Of a stretch of DNA of 64,000 nucleotides, positions 1-9,272 are shown one piece after another; the first letter of the stretch is position 1, and each line of letters begins with the position of its first letter. The stretch is from Leptospira sp. GIMC2001 (lineage in GTDB: Bacteria; Spirochaetota; Leptospiria; Leptospirales; Leptospiraceae). Under the pieces are notes generated by a model that saw only the letters and a list, made by a program, of their open reading frames with translations, ran no database searches and had not been told where the DNA came from. Where the stretch lies: the NCBI RefSeq assembly GCF_028462125.1, contig NZ_CP115468.1, forward strand, positions 896,001 to 960,000, written 5' to 3'. Made by a program: the position numbers and the translations under genes.

Positions 1-33
1 AAATAACGGAAAATTACTAGAGAAGGAATTGAA

Positions 34-798
34 ATGAAATTTATAAAAAAAGAAATTGTTGATGGTATTGCAATTTTGAGAATCAACCGTCCAGAAGCAT
101 TGAATGCTTTAAACGCAGACCTTTTAAAAGAAATTGGTGAAGCTGTTGTTGAACTAGAAAAAGATTCAAGCCTTAAAGTCTTTATATTAACTGGTGAAGG
201 AAAGGCATTTGTAGCTGGTGCAGATATTGCGGCAATGGCTGAATACAACGAAGCACAGGCATTAGAATTCTCTAACCTTGGACAAACGGTATTTAGTAAA
301 TTAGAAAATTCGCGACTGATTTCGATTGGATTAATCAATGGTTTTGCTCTCGGTGGAGGATTGGAACTTGCACTTGCTTGCGATTTTCGTTACGCATCAA
401 GCAAAGCTAAGCTCGGTTTACCCGAAGTTAGTCTTGGACTCATTCCTGGTTTTGGTGGAACACAGAGGCTAAGCCGATTGATAGGGATTGGACTTGCGAG
501 TGAGTGGGTTTATAGCGGTGAGATGTTTAGCGCAGAACAAGCATTAAGTTCAGGAGTAGTGAATAGAGTGGTTGAACCTGAAGAATTGCTCAATGAAGGG
601 ATGAAGGTTGCACAGAGCATTCGAAGCCGAGGAAGTATAGCAATCCAATCAGCTAAGAAAGTCATTCGAGATGGACTGAATTCAACTGTAGATGAGGGAA
701 TGGTTTTGGAGCAAAAGAAATTTGCCTCACTTTTTGGAACGCCAGAGTCTAAAGAAGGAATGTCAGCATTTCTTGGCAAGAGAAAGCCGAATTTCTAA
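34..798 (+). CDS. Enoyl-CoA hydratase/crotonase family protein
   Basis: This 254-residue protein is a full-length single-domain crotonase, the usual size for a 3-hydroxyacyl-CoA dehydratase of fatty-acid or butyrate metabolism. The oxyanion-hole segments AGADI (61-65) and GGG (107-109) are present. Both catalytic glutamates of true hydratases are kept: E111 in GGGLELALACDF and E131 in LPEVSLGLIPGFGG. That argues for hydratase activity rather than one of the hydrolase or isomerase relatives. The ATG follows an AGAAGGAA ribosome-binding site. Chain-length specificity cannot be read from sequence. No partner beta-oxidation gene is adjacent; upstream context is cut by the window edge. Confidence 0.93.
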   Translation: MKFIKKEIVDGIAILRINRPEALNALNADLLKEIGEAVVELEKDSSLKVFILTGEGKAFVAGADIAAMAEYNEAQALEFSNLGQTVFSKLENSRLISIGLINGFALGGGLELALACDFRYASSKAKLGLPEVSLGLIPGFGGTQRLSRLIGIGLASEWVYSGEMFSAEQALSSGVVNRVVEPEELLNEGMKVAQSIRSRGSIAIQSAKKVIRDGLNSTVDEGMVLEQKKFASLFGTPESKEGMSAFLGKRKPNF

Positions 799-860
799 GC
801 TTAGATGAAGTTTGAGGAATATTTTTTGTTAATTGAGTTTAATTGAGTGAGTTTTATTGA

Positions 861-1352
861 ATGAATTTTTTCCGATCTAGACAGTTTCTCAATCTTAAGT
901 ATGCAACAATTGCATTCGTAATATTGAATAGTATTGTATTCTCGGCTTATTTTTCTTTGGAATCTAAGCCAGGAACCAATGATACGATGGTTGTCAAGAT
1001 TGGTAAGGCTTCTCTCAGAGTTGAGATTGCAGATACACCGCAGAGAAGATCGACTGGTCTAATGTTTCGCACAAAACTTGCCAGGAATGAAGGTATGTTA
1101 TTTGTTTTTCCTAATGAAGATTATCTATCTTTTTGGATGAAGAATACTAAGATACCTTTAAGCATCGGATATTTTGATCAAGATGGAATTCTATTAGAAA
1201 TTCATAATATGAAACCAAATCAGACAACTGAAGTTTATAATGCAAGAAGCAAAGCTATCTATGCTCTAGAAGTCAACCAAGGTTGGTTTAAGGAAAATGG
1301 CGTGTCAATTGGATCCGTATTAATCTTGGAAAAATCTGTAGTGGGAAGATGA
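861..1352 (+). CDS. DUF192 family membrane-anchored protein
   Basis: This 163-residue protein has one N-terminal hydrophobic segment (about residues 15-32), which could be a signal peptide or anchor. A DUF192 domain follows from about residue 45 to the end, with the family's MFRTKLARNEGMLFVF and FWMKNTKIPLSIGYFD segments. DUF192 proteins are small exported beta-barrel-like proteins of unknown biochemical role. The last 33 bases overlap the 3' end of the convergent J-domain gene, so the two transcripts would be complementary there. No operon partner is evident. Confidence 0.85.
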   Translation: MNFFRSRQFLNLKYATIAFVILNSIVFSAYFSLESKPGTNDTMVVKIGKASLRVEIADTPQRRSTGLMFRTKLARNEGMLFVFPNEDYLSFWMKNTKIPLSIGYFDQDGILLEIHNMKPNQTTEVYNARSKAIYALEVNQGWFKENGVSIGSVLILEKSVVGR

Positions 1353-2300
1353 TAATCGGTTTGCATATTCTTTCCAAGAGAATAACACTCGATCTAATTT
1401 TTCCATTTCATAATGAATTCGAATGAATTCGGATTGCAGATCTTCTTCCAATTCTTTTCTCATTTTCTTTTTTTGATTTTTTGTCTTCTTTCTAAAATCC
1501 CAATCGGGATGCTTTTTATAAAATTTTAATTCTTTTTGAACAACTTTTAGATCCTTTTTGGATTTCTTCTGCAAAGACATAAGCTCGCCAACACTAACTT
1601 CGTCACCTGTATCTTCTTTCTTGATGCGAACCCATGTTAGTATATCTTTTAGAGCATCTAAGTTTTTATTATTGTAGTGTTCCATAGCAGCAAGCCAGGA
1701 TTCATTATCTTCGGTATCTTTATCTGTGTTTTTATCGGGATGTAGAAATCTTGCAATGGTGCGAAAGACTTTTACTATTTCACCGGCAGTTTCATTTAAC
1801 TTTTTATTTTTGAAAATTTTTGAATTTTTGTCTTCGGATTCCGTATCCGAATCAGAGTCTTCGCCGTCTTCCGATGAATTGTTTTTTTGATTTTTCTCCC
1901 AGTCAGAAAAAGGATCTTCGTCAGTCTCCCAATAGCCTTTTTCTTCTTCATCATAAAATGCATCAAAATCTCGCTCGTCTTCCGGAGTATTGCGCCTTTC
2001 GATAACTCTCAAATATGCTTGTGTCGCAGGAATTTGATAGAATTCTGCATAGGCAAAAACCTCACGAACATCATGTTCCTTGGTAGCATATTTTTTTTCG
2101 AGCGATTCTACTTTATTGATGAGATCTAGAAGCTCAGAGGAATACCAATCCACAAAGGCAGGTTTTTCTTTCTGCTTATAGATTTTTATATTGAGCTTCG
2201 CTTCGTCGATCTTATCAAGAATGGCCTTCAATTCCTCGACGGTCTTCTTTCGTATCGCAGATGCATCTATTTGTATGAGGGATCGATTTTCCCTATTCAT
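1320..2300 (-). CDS. J-domain (DnaJ-like) protein
   Basis: This 326-residue, very charged protein carries an HPD tripeptide in FRTIARFLHPDKNTD (around residue 188), the Hsp70-contacting signature of J-domains. It therefore probably stimulates a DnaK ATPase. The J-like region is internal. A helical N-terminal part and an acidic linker rich in Asp, Glu and Ser (about residues 130-165) precede it, and a lysine-rich coiled-coil-like tail follows. There is no Gly/Phe region and no zinc-finger cysteines, so it is not canonical DnaJ. It is divergent from the glycogen phosphorylase gene and converges with the DUF192 gene. The client is unknown. Confidence 0.75.
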   Translation of the reverse strand: MNRENRSLIQIDASAIRKKTVEELKAILDKIDEAKLNIKIYKQKEKPAFVDWYSSELLDLINKVESLEKKYATKEHDVREVFAYAEFYQIPATQAYLRVIERRNTPEDERDFDAFYDEEEKGYWETDEDPFSDWEKNQKNNSSEDGEDSDSDTESEDKNSKIFKNKKLNETAGEIVKVFRTIARFLHPDKNTDKDTEDNESWLAAMEHYNNKNLDALKDILTWVRIKKEDTGDEVSVGELMSLQKKSKKDLKVVQKELKFYKKHPDWDFRKKTKNQKKKMRKELEEDLQSEFIRIHYEMEKLDRVLFSWKEYANRLSSSHYRFFQD

Positions 2301-2339
2301 TTTCTCAAACCTACTTCCAGTAAAAGGCTTCTTTTCTAA

Positions 2340-2368
2340 GTGACAAGGTTTTTTCCCTTTGGTAAGAT
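2340..2368 (+). promoter_or_regulatory. Putative sigma-70-like promoter of glgP
   Basis: GTGACA (2340-2345), a 17-base spacer and TAAGAT (2363-2368) lie just upstream of the glycogen phosphorylase gene, giving a short leader. The match is reasonable but not perfect, and it is not experimentally supported. Confidence 0.4.
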
Positions 2369-2395
2369 GTTAAATTCGAAGAGGTGAAGCATCCC

Positions 2396-4903
2396 ATGAC
2401 AGAGAAAAATTCCAGACTTATTCAATTGCTCGAAAGAGAACAGAGCATCGATCCAGCTTCTATAGAAAGTCAATTCTGTCATCACTTAGAATATACAATC
2501 GGCAAGACAAAATACGATATTAAGAACGAAGATATTTATAAGGCATTAGGTTATACGATTCGAGACTTTTTGATAGATCGTTTGAACGAGACTCATGAAG
2601 TCTACGAAAACGAAAAACCTAAGAAAATTTATTATTTCTCTCTTGAATTTCTCATTGGAAGAACTCTGCACAACGCATTACTCAATTTAGGTCTTTACGA
2701 CACGATTAACAAAGTCATTAGTGGATTCGGATTCAATTTAGCGGATATTCTAGAATATGAGACTGACGCGGGACTTGGGAATGGTGGTCTAGGTCGCCTT
2801 GCAGCTTGCTTTCTAGATTCGCTGGCAACTTTAGATATTCCGGGATTTGGTTACGGAATCCGATATGACTATGGAATTTTTAACCAAATTGTAGCTAACG
2901 GATATCAGGTGGAAATGCCCGATCATTGGGATGCTGATGGAATTCCGTATGAGATTGTAAGACCAGATAGAGTCTACAATGTAAATTTTTATGGACATGT
3001 TGAACAGCATGTGAATGCGAAAGGCAACCTCACTCATAATTGGATTCCAACAGAGAATGTGATGGCTGCTGCTCATGACTATCCAATTCCAGGTTATAAT
3101 ACATCTACAGTTAACTATCTCAGGCTCTGGACTGCTCGTTCATCTGAGGAATTCAATTTTGATTATTTCAATCATGGCGACTATATGAAAGCTGTGGAAG
3201 ATAAACAAATTTCCGAGAACATATCCAAAGTTCTGTATCCGAACGATACAACTGAGCAAGGTAAATTGTTAAGGCTGAAGCAACAGTACTTTATGGTGAC
3301 TGCTTCTCTTCAAGATATCCTAACTCGCCACAAGAGAACCTACGGCAATTATGACAATCTCAACGAAAAGGTTGCGATTCAATTGAATGATACTCATCCA
3401 AGTATTGCTATAGCAGAACTTATGCGAATACTTGTGGATTCTGAAGAATGGGAATGGGATCGTGCTTGGAAGATGACCACTTCCATTTTTGCTTATACAA
3501 ATCATACAGTACTTCCAGAAGCACTGGAGACTTGGAGCGTGGGTTTAATTGAGTTTCTACTTCCTCGTCATATGCAGATCATCAATGAAATCAATTTCCG
3601 TTTTCTAAATGAATTGAGAAGTTCGGGCAAAATGTCCGAGCAAGAAATCTCAGATGTTTCGATATTTGAAGAACATCCTAATAAGAGAATCAGAATGGCG
3701 AATCTTGCAATCGTTGGAAGCAATAAAGTCAATGGGGTAGCGGCACTCCATTCCGAATTGATTAAGACTACAATCTTTAAAGCTTTCTATAAATATTGGC
3801 CAGAAAAATTCACTAATAAGACCAATGGGATAACACCACGTAGATGGCTTGTTCAGTGCAATCCAAATCTAGCTAAATCAATTGCAAGTAAGATAGGAGA
3901 GAAATTTCCTTCGCATTTGGATGAACTTCGAAACTTGGAAAAATTTGCAGATGATTCTGCATACCAAGATGACTGGAGAAAGATTAAGCTTGCAAACAAA
4001 GAAGTTCTAGCAAAAATCATCAAAGCCGAAACAGGAGTGTTAGTCGATCCTCATTCTCTCTTTGACGTTCAGATCAAAAGGTTTCATGAATACAAACGAC
4101 AACTGCTCAATGTATTGAATGTCGTTGGTCAATACAGACGTATCAAAGAAAATCCGCATTTAGATTATACTCCAAGGACTGTGATATTCGGTGGTAAAGC
4201 GGCACCTGGCTATTATATGGCTAAGCTTATCATTAAGTTGATCAATTCAATTGCCGATGTGGTCAACAAAGATCCTGATGTACGGGATCGACTCAAGCTT
4301 ATTTTTCTTCCGAACTATCGTGTATCACTTGCAGAGAAAATCATTCCTGCAACCGAACTATCGGAACAGATATCAACTGCTGGAATGGAAGCGAGTGGAA
4401 CAGGCAATATGAAATTTGCACTTAACGGTGCTTTGACGGTTGGAACGTTGGACGGAGCGAACGTCGAGATCCGTGAAGAAGTAGGCGAGGACAATATCTA
4501 TATTTTTGGATTGGAAGCCCACGAAGTTATGCAGATAAAATCCCAAGGCTACAATCCTGGTGATTATATCCAAAGCAATCCCGAGCTGACAAGAATTCTC
4601 AGGATGATTGGGGATGGATTCTTTGCAAACAACGATCATTCTCTTTTTGCTCCGATTCATGACACACTTGCTTATTCGGATACTTATCTTCTAATGGCTG
4701 ACTATGATAGCTATGATAAGATTCAGATGAAAATTTCCAAGGACTATCTGGATCAGAAAGTATGGACTCGCAAATCTATACTCAACACTGCAAGAATGGG
4801 AAAATTTTCCTCAGATCGCACGATTCAAGAGTATTGTGATGAGATTTGGAAAGTAAAAGCAATGAAACGCACAAAACCTAGATCGATTACAAATATTTTA
4901 TGA
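2396..4903 (+). CDS. glgP: Glycogen/alpha-glucan phosphorylase
   Basis: This roughly 835-residue enzyme releases glucose 1-phosphate from alpha-1,4-glucans using pyridoxal phosphate. The family's landmarks are in order: ETDAGLGNGGLGRLAACFLDS, QLNDTHPSIAIAEL, NGITPRRWL, HEYKRQLLN, and the PLP-lysine motif EASGTGNMKFALNG (about residue 670). Length is typical for GT35. An in-frame GTG lies at 2384. I prefer ATG 2396 because GAGGTGA (2381-2387) sits at ideal ribosome-binding distance from it but overlaps the GTG. It stands alone, without glgA, glgB or glgC neighbours. Confidence 0.96.
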   Translation: MTEKNSRLIQLLEREQSIDPASIESQFCHHLEYTIGKTKYDIKNEDIYKALGYTIRDFLIDRLNETHEVYENEKPKKIYYFSLEFLIGRTLHNALLNLGLYDTINKVISGFGFNLADILEYETDAGLGNGGLGRLAACFLDSLATLDIPGFGYGIRYDYGIFNQIVANGYQVEMPDHWDADGIPYEIVRPDRVYNVNFYGHVEQHVNAKGNLTHNWIPTENVMAAAHDYPIPGYNTSTVNYLRLWTARSSEEFNFDYFNHGDYMKAVEDKQISENISKVLYPNDTTEQGKLLRLKQQYFMVTASLQDILTRHKRTYGNYDNLNEKVAIQLNDTHPSIAIAELMRILVDSEEWEWDRAWKMTTSIFAYTNHTVLPEALETWSVGLIEFLLPRHMQIINEINFRFLNELRSSGKMSEQEISDVSIFEEHPNKRIRMANLAIVGSNKVNGVAALHSELIKTTIFKAFYKYWPEKFTNKTNGITPRRWLVQCNPNLAKSIASKIGEKFPSHLDELRNLEKFADDSAYQDDWRKIKLANKEVLAKIIKAETGVLVDPHSLFDVQIKRFHEYKRQLLNVLNVVGQYRRIKENPHLDYTPRTVIFGGKAAPGYYMAKLIIKLINSIADVVNKDPDVRDRLKLIFLPNYRVSLAEKIIPATELSEQISTAGMEASGTGNMKFALNGALTVGTLDGANVEIREEVGEDNIYIFGLEAHEVMQIKSQGYNPGDYIQSNPELTRILRMIGDGFFANNDHSLFAPIHDTLAYSDTYLLMADYDSYDKIQMKISKDYLDQKVWTRKSILNTARMGKFSSDRTIQEYCDEIWKVKAMKRTKPRSITNIL

Positions 4904-4921
4904 AATTTTGGTAACCTTTCC

Positions 4922-4951
4922 TTGACAAATGAGGCTTTTATTCAATGTTAT
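4922..4951 (+). promoter_or_regulatory. Putative promoter of the response-regulator gene
   Basis: A perfect TTGACA (4922-4927) is followed after 18 bases by TGTTAT (4946-4951), about 20 bases before the start codon of the response regulator. It is a sigma-70-like candidate and suggests transcription independent of glgP. Confidence 0.5.
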
Positions 4952-4971
4952 TAGTAAGGTCATGATGTACT

Positions 4972-5436
4972 ATGAGTAAAGGTTTTATTATTTGTGTCGA
5001 TGATGAAGTATCAGTTCTAGAAACTCTGACAGAGCAACTGAGAGCTAAGTTTGGAGATAGTCACGAGATCGAATCAGCCGTGAGTGCGGAGGATGCGATG
5101 GCTCTGATCGACGAGATCCATAGCAACCAAGAGATCGTTGAGTTGATTATCTCTGATCAAGTGATGCCAGGAATGAAGGGAGATGAATTTCTCAAAGAAG
5201 TTCATAAAAAGCTACCGGATGCAATTAAGATTATGCTCACAGGACAAGCTGGATTGGACTCAGCAATCAATGCAATCAATGAAGGCGGTCTCAGTCGTTA
5301 CGTTGAGAAGCCCTGGAACATTGAAGAATTTTCCAAAGACATTCAAGGACTACTCAATAAATTTCATGCCAATTTGGAGAACCAAAGACTCATTGCACAA
5401 CTCAACCAGAGAATCGCAGAATTGGAAAAGGCCTAG
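4972..5436 (+). CDS. Single-domain response regulator (CheY-like receiver)
   Basis: This 154-residue protein is almost entirely a receiver domain. The acidic pair D10/D11, phosphoacceptor D62 (IISDQVMPG), the switch Thr in MLTGQ (T89) and the conserved lysine in EKPW (K112) are all present, so phosphorylation should be functional. A short helical tail of about 25 residues replaces an output domain. The sequence style ([14 protein letters not shown]) resembles receivers of the RpfG/HD-GYP type. No histidine kinase is adjacent, so its partner is elsewhere. A terminator hairpin overlaps the stop codon. Confidence 0.92.
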   Translation: MSKGFIICVDDEVSVLETLTEQLRAKFGDSHEIESAVSAEDAMALIDEIHSNQEIVELIISDQVMPGMKGDEFLKEVHKKLPDAIKIMLTGQAGLDSAINAINEGGLSRYVEKPWNIEEFSKDIQGLLNKFHANLENQRLIAQLNQRIAELEKA

Positions 5437-5452
5437 TTGGTTTAGGCTTTTT
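5426..5452 (+). terminator. Rho-independent terminator after the response regulator
   Basis: AAAAGGCCTA (5426-5435) pairs with the region 5443-5451 (TAGGCTTTT) across a short loop, with one bulged base, and ends in a T-run. The stop codon of the response regulator lies in the left arm. Confidence 0.6.
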
Positions 5453-5623
5453 CACTATCATTTAAGAATATACTACACATCTATCAAATCACAGAACTTA
5501 TCTTACTATTTTTCAATAGAGCTATTTAAATTCATTTTCCTTTATGCACGCAATACTTTCAAAAATCTAAATATATTTAGAGCAACTCACATCGCTCTAT
5601 ATGGATTTGTTTGTATATTTTTA

Positions 5624-6706
5624 TTGATTGGTAGATTGGATGCAGTAGCAGTTAAACCTGCACCCAAACCGATCAGTGAGGAAGCATATCGCAAAAAGAC
5701 AGATGTTCTTACGCAAGTTCTAAAGTATGGAACCAGTCTTGAGAGAAAAGCCGCACTAGCTGAAGTTGAGAAAATCCCTTCAGAATACCAGAATGAGTTG
5801 AAACCTTTGATCATCGAGAGTTTTAAGAAAGAGAAAGATCCAGGAATGAGACTTGCTTTCTTAAGAGTCGCAGGCACACTCAAGCTAATCGAATCCAAAG
5901 ATGATGTTCTCATGTCACTAGAAGATGAGAATGAAGATATCGCGAGATCAGCAGTTGCAACACTCAAGAAATGGGAAGATCCAGACTCTTGGAATGATCT
6001 TTTACGACGACTTAAGAAAGAAGACCTATCCAAGAATTCGAATCTATCAGTGAGCATTATCAATGCATTAGGTGAGATTCCGGGTGGTGAAGGTGCGTCA
6101 ACTTATCTTGAGGCAAAGCTTAAAGAAAAGTTCAATAGTTCCGAAATTCGCGCACAAATTGCACTGTATTTTGGCAAAAAGAAATTAACTCATGCAGAAG
6201 TAACTCTCCAACAATTGGCTTTCTCCGAAGCTGAGACACTAACATTGCGGACCTATGCGATTAGTAGCTTAGGCAAGATCAACTCGGTTTCTTCAATGCC
6301 AAAACTCAGAGAACTCATAACCGAAATTCGGAATAATCCAAACTCAGATAGTAAAAGAAACCAACTCCTCAAAATCTATTCCCTTGGCGCATTGATTGAG
6401 TTAGGTGACGCAGAAGTATTTGATGAGATCGTTGAATTTACCAAAGATGATGACTCCATTGTGAGACTCAGATCAATCCAATTTTTGCTTGATTCTAAAA
6501 GACCGGAAGCTCGAGAAATTCTGGAATATAAATCCAAAAGAGATCCAAGTCCGAAAGTACAAAAAGCTGCAACAGACGCCCTCAAGAAATTAGATGGTGA
6601 GACAACTGAGGGAAGCGATTCCGCGAGCGATGAAACTAAGCCAGAATCGGCGAACCAAGATAGTATAGATGATAAAGCTCAATCAACAGGAAAAACTGGG
6701 AAATGA
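5624..6706 (+). CDS. HEAT-repeat protein, start unresolved
   Basis: From about 5640 onward the frame encodes roughly 355 residues of repeated helical pairs typical of HEAT/PBS-lyase-like repeats (for example ARSAVATLKKW and AREILEYKSKRD), ending in an acidic, low-complexity tail rich in Ser, Glu and Asp. Such proteins are protein-protein scaffolds; the partner is unknown. The frame is open back into the response-regulator gene and encodes a hydrophobic stretch resembling a signal peptide (ending near RLDAVA). There is no in-frame ATG, GTG or TTG between 5437 and 5623. The nearest choices are TTG 5624, TTG 5636 or ATG 5366 inside the upstream gene. The start given is a minimum. It overlaps the next gene by ATGA. 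Confidence 0.75.
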   Translation: MIGRLDAVAVKPAPKPISEEAYRKKTDVLTQVLKYGTSLERKAALAEVEKIPSEYQNELKPLIIESFKKEKDPGMRLAFLRVAGTLKLIESKDDVLMSLEDENEDIARSAVATLKKWEDPDSWNDLLRRLKKEDLSKNSNLSVSIINALGEIPGGEGASTYLEAKLKEKFNSSEIRAQIALYFGKKKLTHAEVTLQQLAFSEAETLTLRTYAISSLGKINSVSSMPKLRELITEIRNNPNSDSKRNQLLKIYSLGALIELGDAEVFDEIVEFTKDDDSIVRLRSIQFLLDSKRPEAREILEYKSKRDPSPKVQKAATDALKKLDGETTEGSDSASDETKPESANQDSIDDKAQSTGKTGK

Positions 6707-7323
6707 TCCCGAACTGTAATTATAAATCAAAATCTATATCAAGGTTAAAATTTTTAAACGAAATAATTCTATCTAAAAAGAGAATTGCTAGTTTGAGGAA
6801 AATAAAAAATTACCTAATTGAGATATTAATTGTTGTAACAGTAGCAAATTTGAGCCTAGTAGATTCAATTTGGAGTGAGCGATTTCGCGGACCTATTTCG
6901 ATCCAAGAGAAAAGAATCAAAGATTATAAATCGGAATTGAGCTCAGAGAATCCTAACTATCCAAAAGAAATGCATTTGTTCTTTCAAGAGTTGATGGGAG
7001 ATTATGCAATATTTTATGATTTAGATGGCAATACTGTTCACTTCAAATACAGAAGGAATAAATGGGATCGTGATGCAATAGAAGCTGTCCATAATTTATT
7101 ACCAAGTCGTTCTTACAAAGTTCAAGGAGAGTTCACTGGAATTCTGTTTTTTGGAAAGAATCTAGAAGGCCGCAAGCAAGCGATTCCTGTATTTCTTCCC
7201 AATAACGAAAACCTTGAATTGGAATGGAAAAAAGAACCAGACACAATACCAGTATTTAAACTTGTATCATACAATGAATCCTATTCGGACACGATCATTT
7301 TTGAATCACCAAATGAACAATAG
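6703..7323 (+). CDS. Hypothetical protein coupled to the HEAT-repeat gene
   Basis: This 206-residue protein has no family I recognise. The first about 45 residues are basic with a hydrophobic segment (residues 42-55), compatible with a late or poorly predicted signal anchor. The remainder looks soluble, with alternating beta-type segments (YAIFYDLDGNTVHFKYR, GEFTGILFFGK). Its ATG overlaps the TGA of the HEAT-repeat gene (ATGA), so the two are very likely translated together and may act in the same envelope process. A start further downstream is possible. Confidence 0.6.
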   Translation: MIPNCNYKSKSISRLKFLNEIILSKKRIASLRKIKNYLIEILIVVTVANLSLVDSIWSERFRGPISIQEKRIKDYKSELSSENPNYPKEMHLFFQELMGDYAIFYDLDGNTVHFKYRRNKWDRDAIEAVHNLLPSRSYKVQGEFTGILFFGKNLEGRKQAIPVFLPNNENLELEWKKEPDTIPVFKLVSYNESYSDTIIFESPNEQ

Positions 7324-7332
7324 ATTGAAAGA

Positions 7333-8805
7333 TCAGAATATCCAATTGTATTGAAGATTCATAAATAGAAAACTACCTTCGCGATTGATTCTCTCCGAAG
7401 AAGTGATGTTCCATTCTATGAATTCTGTGCGAAATCTAAATCGTAATATTTTTGCTCGATCAGACAGTGCAATTTGTACGGTATCGTATCCAGAAAACCG
7501 TTCTACCGGACTACGAAATCTGTTAGTCTCTGCTTGAAATAGAACACTTGTCTCAAGCTTCCAACCATTTCCTCGAAAGTTCAATCCAGCTTCCGTTGTC
7601 CGATCCCCGTTGTATCGAATCTCTCGACCAATCAGCCAATCAATAGACTTACCATGATACATCCAGAGAATTGCATCTGCTCTTGTAAAATCTTCAAATC
7701 GTTTGCCATCCATTTCTGACCAATAGGAATAATCACGGTACCGATATACTGGGCTTCCAAGCACAGTCTCCCAGATTCCCCATCGTATACTTTGGTAACG
7801 CTCTCTTTGTCCAATCTCTACAGAATCAAATGCTTCGATTCTATGATAGGGTCCTATCCCAATAGCGATCCAACTGTTGATTGCATTTTCTTGACTAGAT
7901 TGAAAACTATCACTACTCTGTAAGAGAAATCCATTGTCGTCTTTATAGGTGAGACCTTCAAGATAGAGTTTAGATTCTGGGTGTTCGATTTTTGTATGGA
8001 AGATTCCGAAGTAGTCAGTCTTAGTTCCGATCGCTTCACCATTTAAAGTAAAAAGTACCTTAGTCTTGCCAGGATAAAATTTCATTGGCGTTCGGTAAAA
8101 ATTCGCATACAATGATCTTTTTTCGGTTTCGGGAGAGTAGGTAACAGCTAATGTTTTTTCGGGAAAAACCAAAGAAAAACCTGGTTTATCGCCCGTTATA
8201 TCTTGGGAGAAAAATATTCCAGGTGAGAAGTATCCTGGAAGAAAATTTAAAAAAGCGGACTCACGGATCGGTTGGTTCTCGCCTAAAGTATTGTAAAATT
8301 CTGGATCTTTTGCAAAGAAAAATCCTGGAATGGATTTGTATCTATGACCGAGACCTAGATCTATATAATCATTTTTGTAGGAAATTGATCCAAGACTTCG
8401 ATCGCCGCGACTCTCACCCAAAACGGAAAGTCTTTTCCATCGCATCTCACCGAAATTCGTGACCTTAGATGATTCTTTTGCGTCAGCATATCTGGATTGG
8501 AATTGTTGAACCGAACCACCGACCGAAAATTGCACTTCATCTTCTTTGTCTTTTGGTTTGAAGGAGTGAGCAGAAACGATTGTGGGTTCTTTTCTCTTTT
8601 GCTCGGTTTTTTTGTATTGAGTAGCGTATTTGTAATCTTTTTGCTTATTGGATTGAGACTTTGGAGTTGGTGCCGACTGCAATGGAGCAATCGGAATCAT
8701 AAAAATCATCCAACAGAATAAATTTACTCTCACCAGAACTCCATAAAATAGCAAATCAATCAATCGAACTCGAGAATTGCCGGGAATCGCATAGAATCGC
8801 ACCAT
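7333..8805 (-). CDS. Probable outer-membrane beta-barrel protein
   Basis: This 490-residue protein has an N-terminal hydrophobic export signal (about residues 18-45, ending near APLQSA). A Lys/Gln-rich linker of about 50 residues follows, then some 400 residues with alternating aromatic-rich beta strands and turns, ending in the aromatic residues NLQYNWIF. That composition and the C-terminal Phe are typical of spirochaete or Gram-negative outer-membrane beta-barrels. No functional family is recognised. It converges with the hypothetical gene ending at 7323 (9 bases apart). A downstream Met could be the true start, because the first residues before the hydrophobic run are long for a signal peptide. 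Confidence 0.6.
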   Translation of the reverse strand: MVRFYAIPGNSRVRLIDLLFYGVLVRVNLFCWMIFMIPIAPLQSAPTPKSQSNKQKDYKYATQYKKTEQKRKEPTIVSAHSFKPKDKEDEVQFSVGGSVQQFQSRYADAKESSKVTNFGEMRWKRLSVLGESRGDRSLGSISYKNDYIDLGLGHRYKSIPGFFFAKDPEFYNTLGENQPIRESAFLNFLPGYFSPGIFFSQDITGDKPGFSLVFPEKTLAVTYSPETEKRSLYANFYRTPMKFYPGKTKVLFTLNGEAIGTKTDYFGIFHTKIEHPESKLYLEGLTYKDDNGFLLQSSDSFQSSQENAINSWIAIGIGPYHRIEAFDSVEIGQRERYQSIRWGIWETVLGSPVYRYRDYSYWSEMDGKRFEDFTRADAILWMYHGKSIDWLIGREIRYNGDRTTEAGLNFRGNGWKLETSVLFQAETNRFRSPVERFSGYDTVQIALSDRAKILRFRFRTEFIEWNITSSERINREGSFLFMNLQYNWIF

Positions 8806-9052
8806 ACTGATCTATTTCTTGGGTTGGGGAAAAAATGGGAATTTTGGGCTGGATTTTGAATATTTTCGCAAAAAAAAAATCAAAAATCGCCAATTTTGTC
8901 CAGGGTTTACAGTAATATTTTCATCAGATAAGAAAAACTACTTGTCTATTTACTACTCAAGAAGTAAGTAGTAGAAACAGGTGTTTAGTAGAATTTCTTG
9001 TTGTACTTTTAAATATTATGTCGTCTAATAAATAGGCGAGGAGGAATAACCT

Positions 9053-9271
9053 ATGGTGATACGATCCCTTTACCAACCCGTCTACCATCGCGAGAAGAAA
9101 GGCGGCCTTCCAGGTGCTGTTTCTCAGCCGGTTAAGAACCGTGCTGATGATGGTAACAAAACTTTCGAAGACTATCTAACGGATTCATTCCGTGGAGAAG
9201 TCGTTCAACAGGGCACATGGTTTGCTCCGCAGATTTCGGAACTTAGCAAGAGGAACTTAAGGAAACTCTAG
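9053..9271 (+). CDS. Small hypothetical protein upstream of radC-like gene
   Basis: This 72-residue hydrophilic protein is preceded by a strong AGGCGAGGAGG ribosome-binding site and ends one base before the TTG start of the RadC-like gene, so it is probably a real, co-translated gene. It has no cysteines, membrane segment or recognised domain. The about 245 bases upstream (8806-9052) hold no gene; they contain an A-run and a possible TTTACTACT/AGTAGTA hairpin near 8947-8971. Confidence 0.65.
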   Translation: MVIRSLYQPVYHREKKGGLPGAVSQPVKNRADDGNKTFEDYLTDSFRGEVVQQGTWFAPQISELSKRNLRKL

Positions 9272-9272
9272 G

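Noticed and set aside
5183..5436. Extension of the HEAT-repeat gene through the receiver gene to 5183
   Set aside because: The residues encoded there are merely another reading of the receiver gene and do not resemble HEAT repeats.
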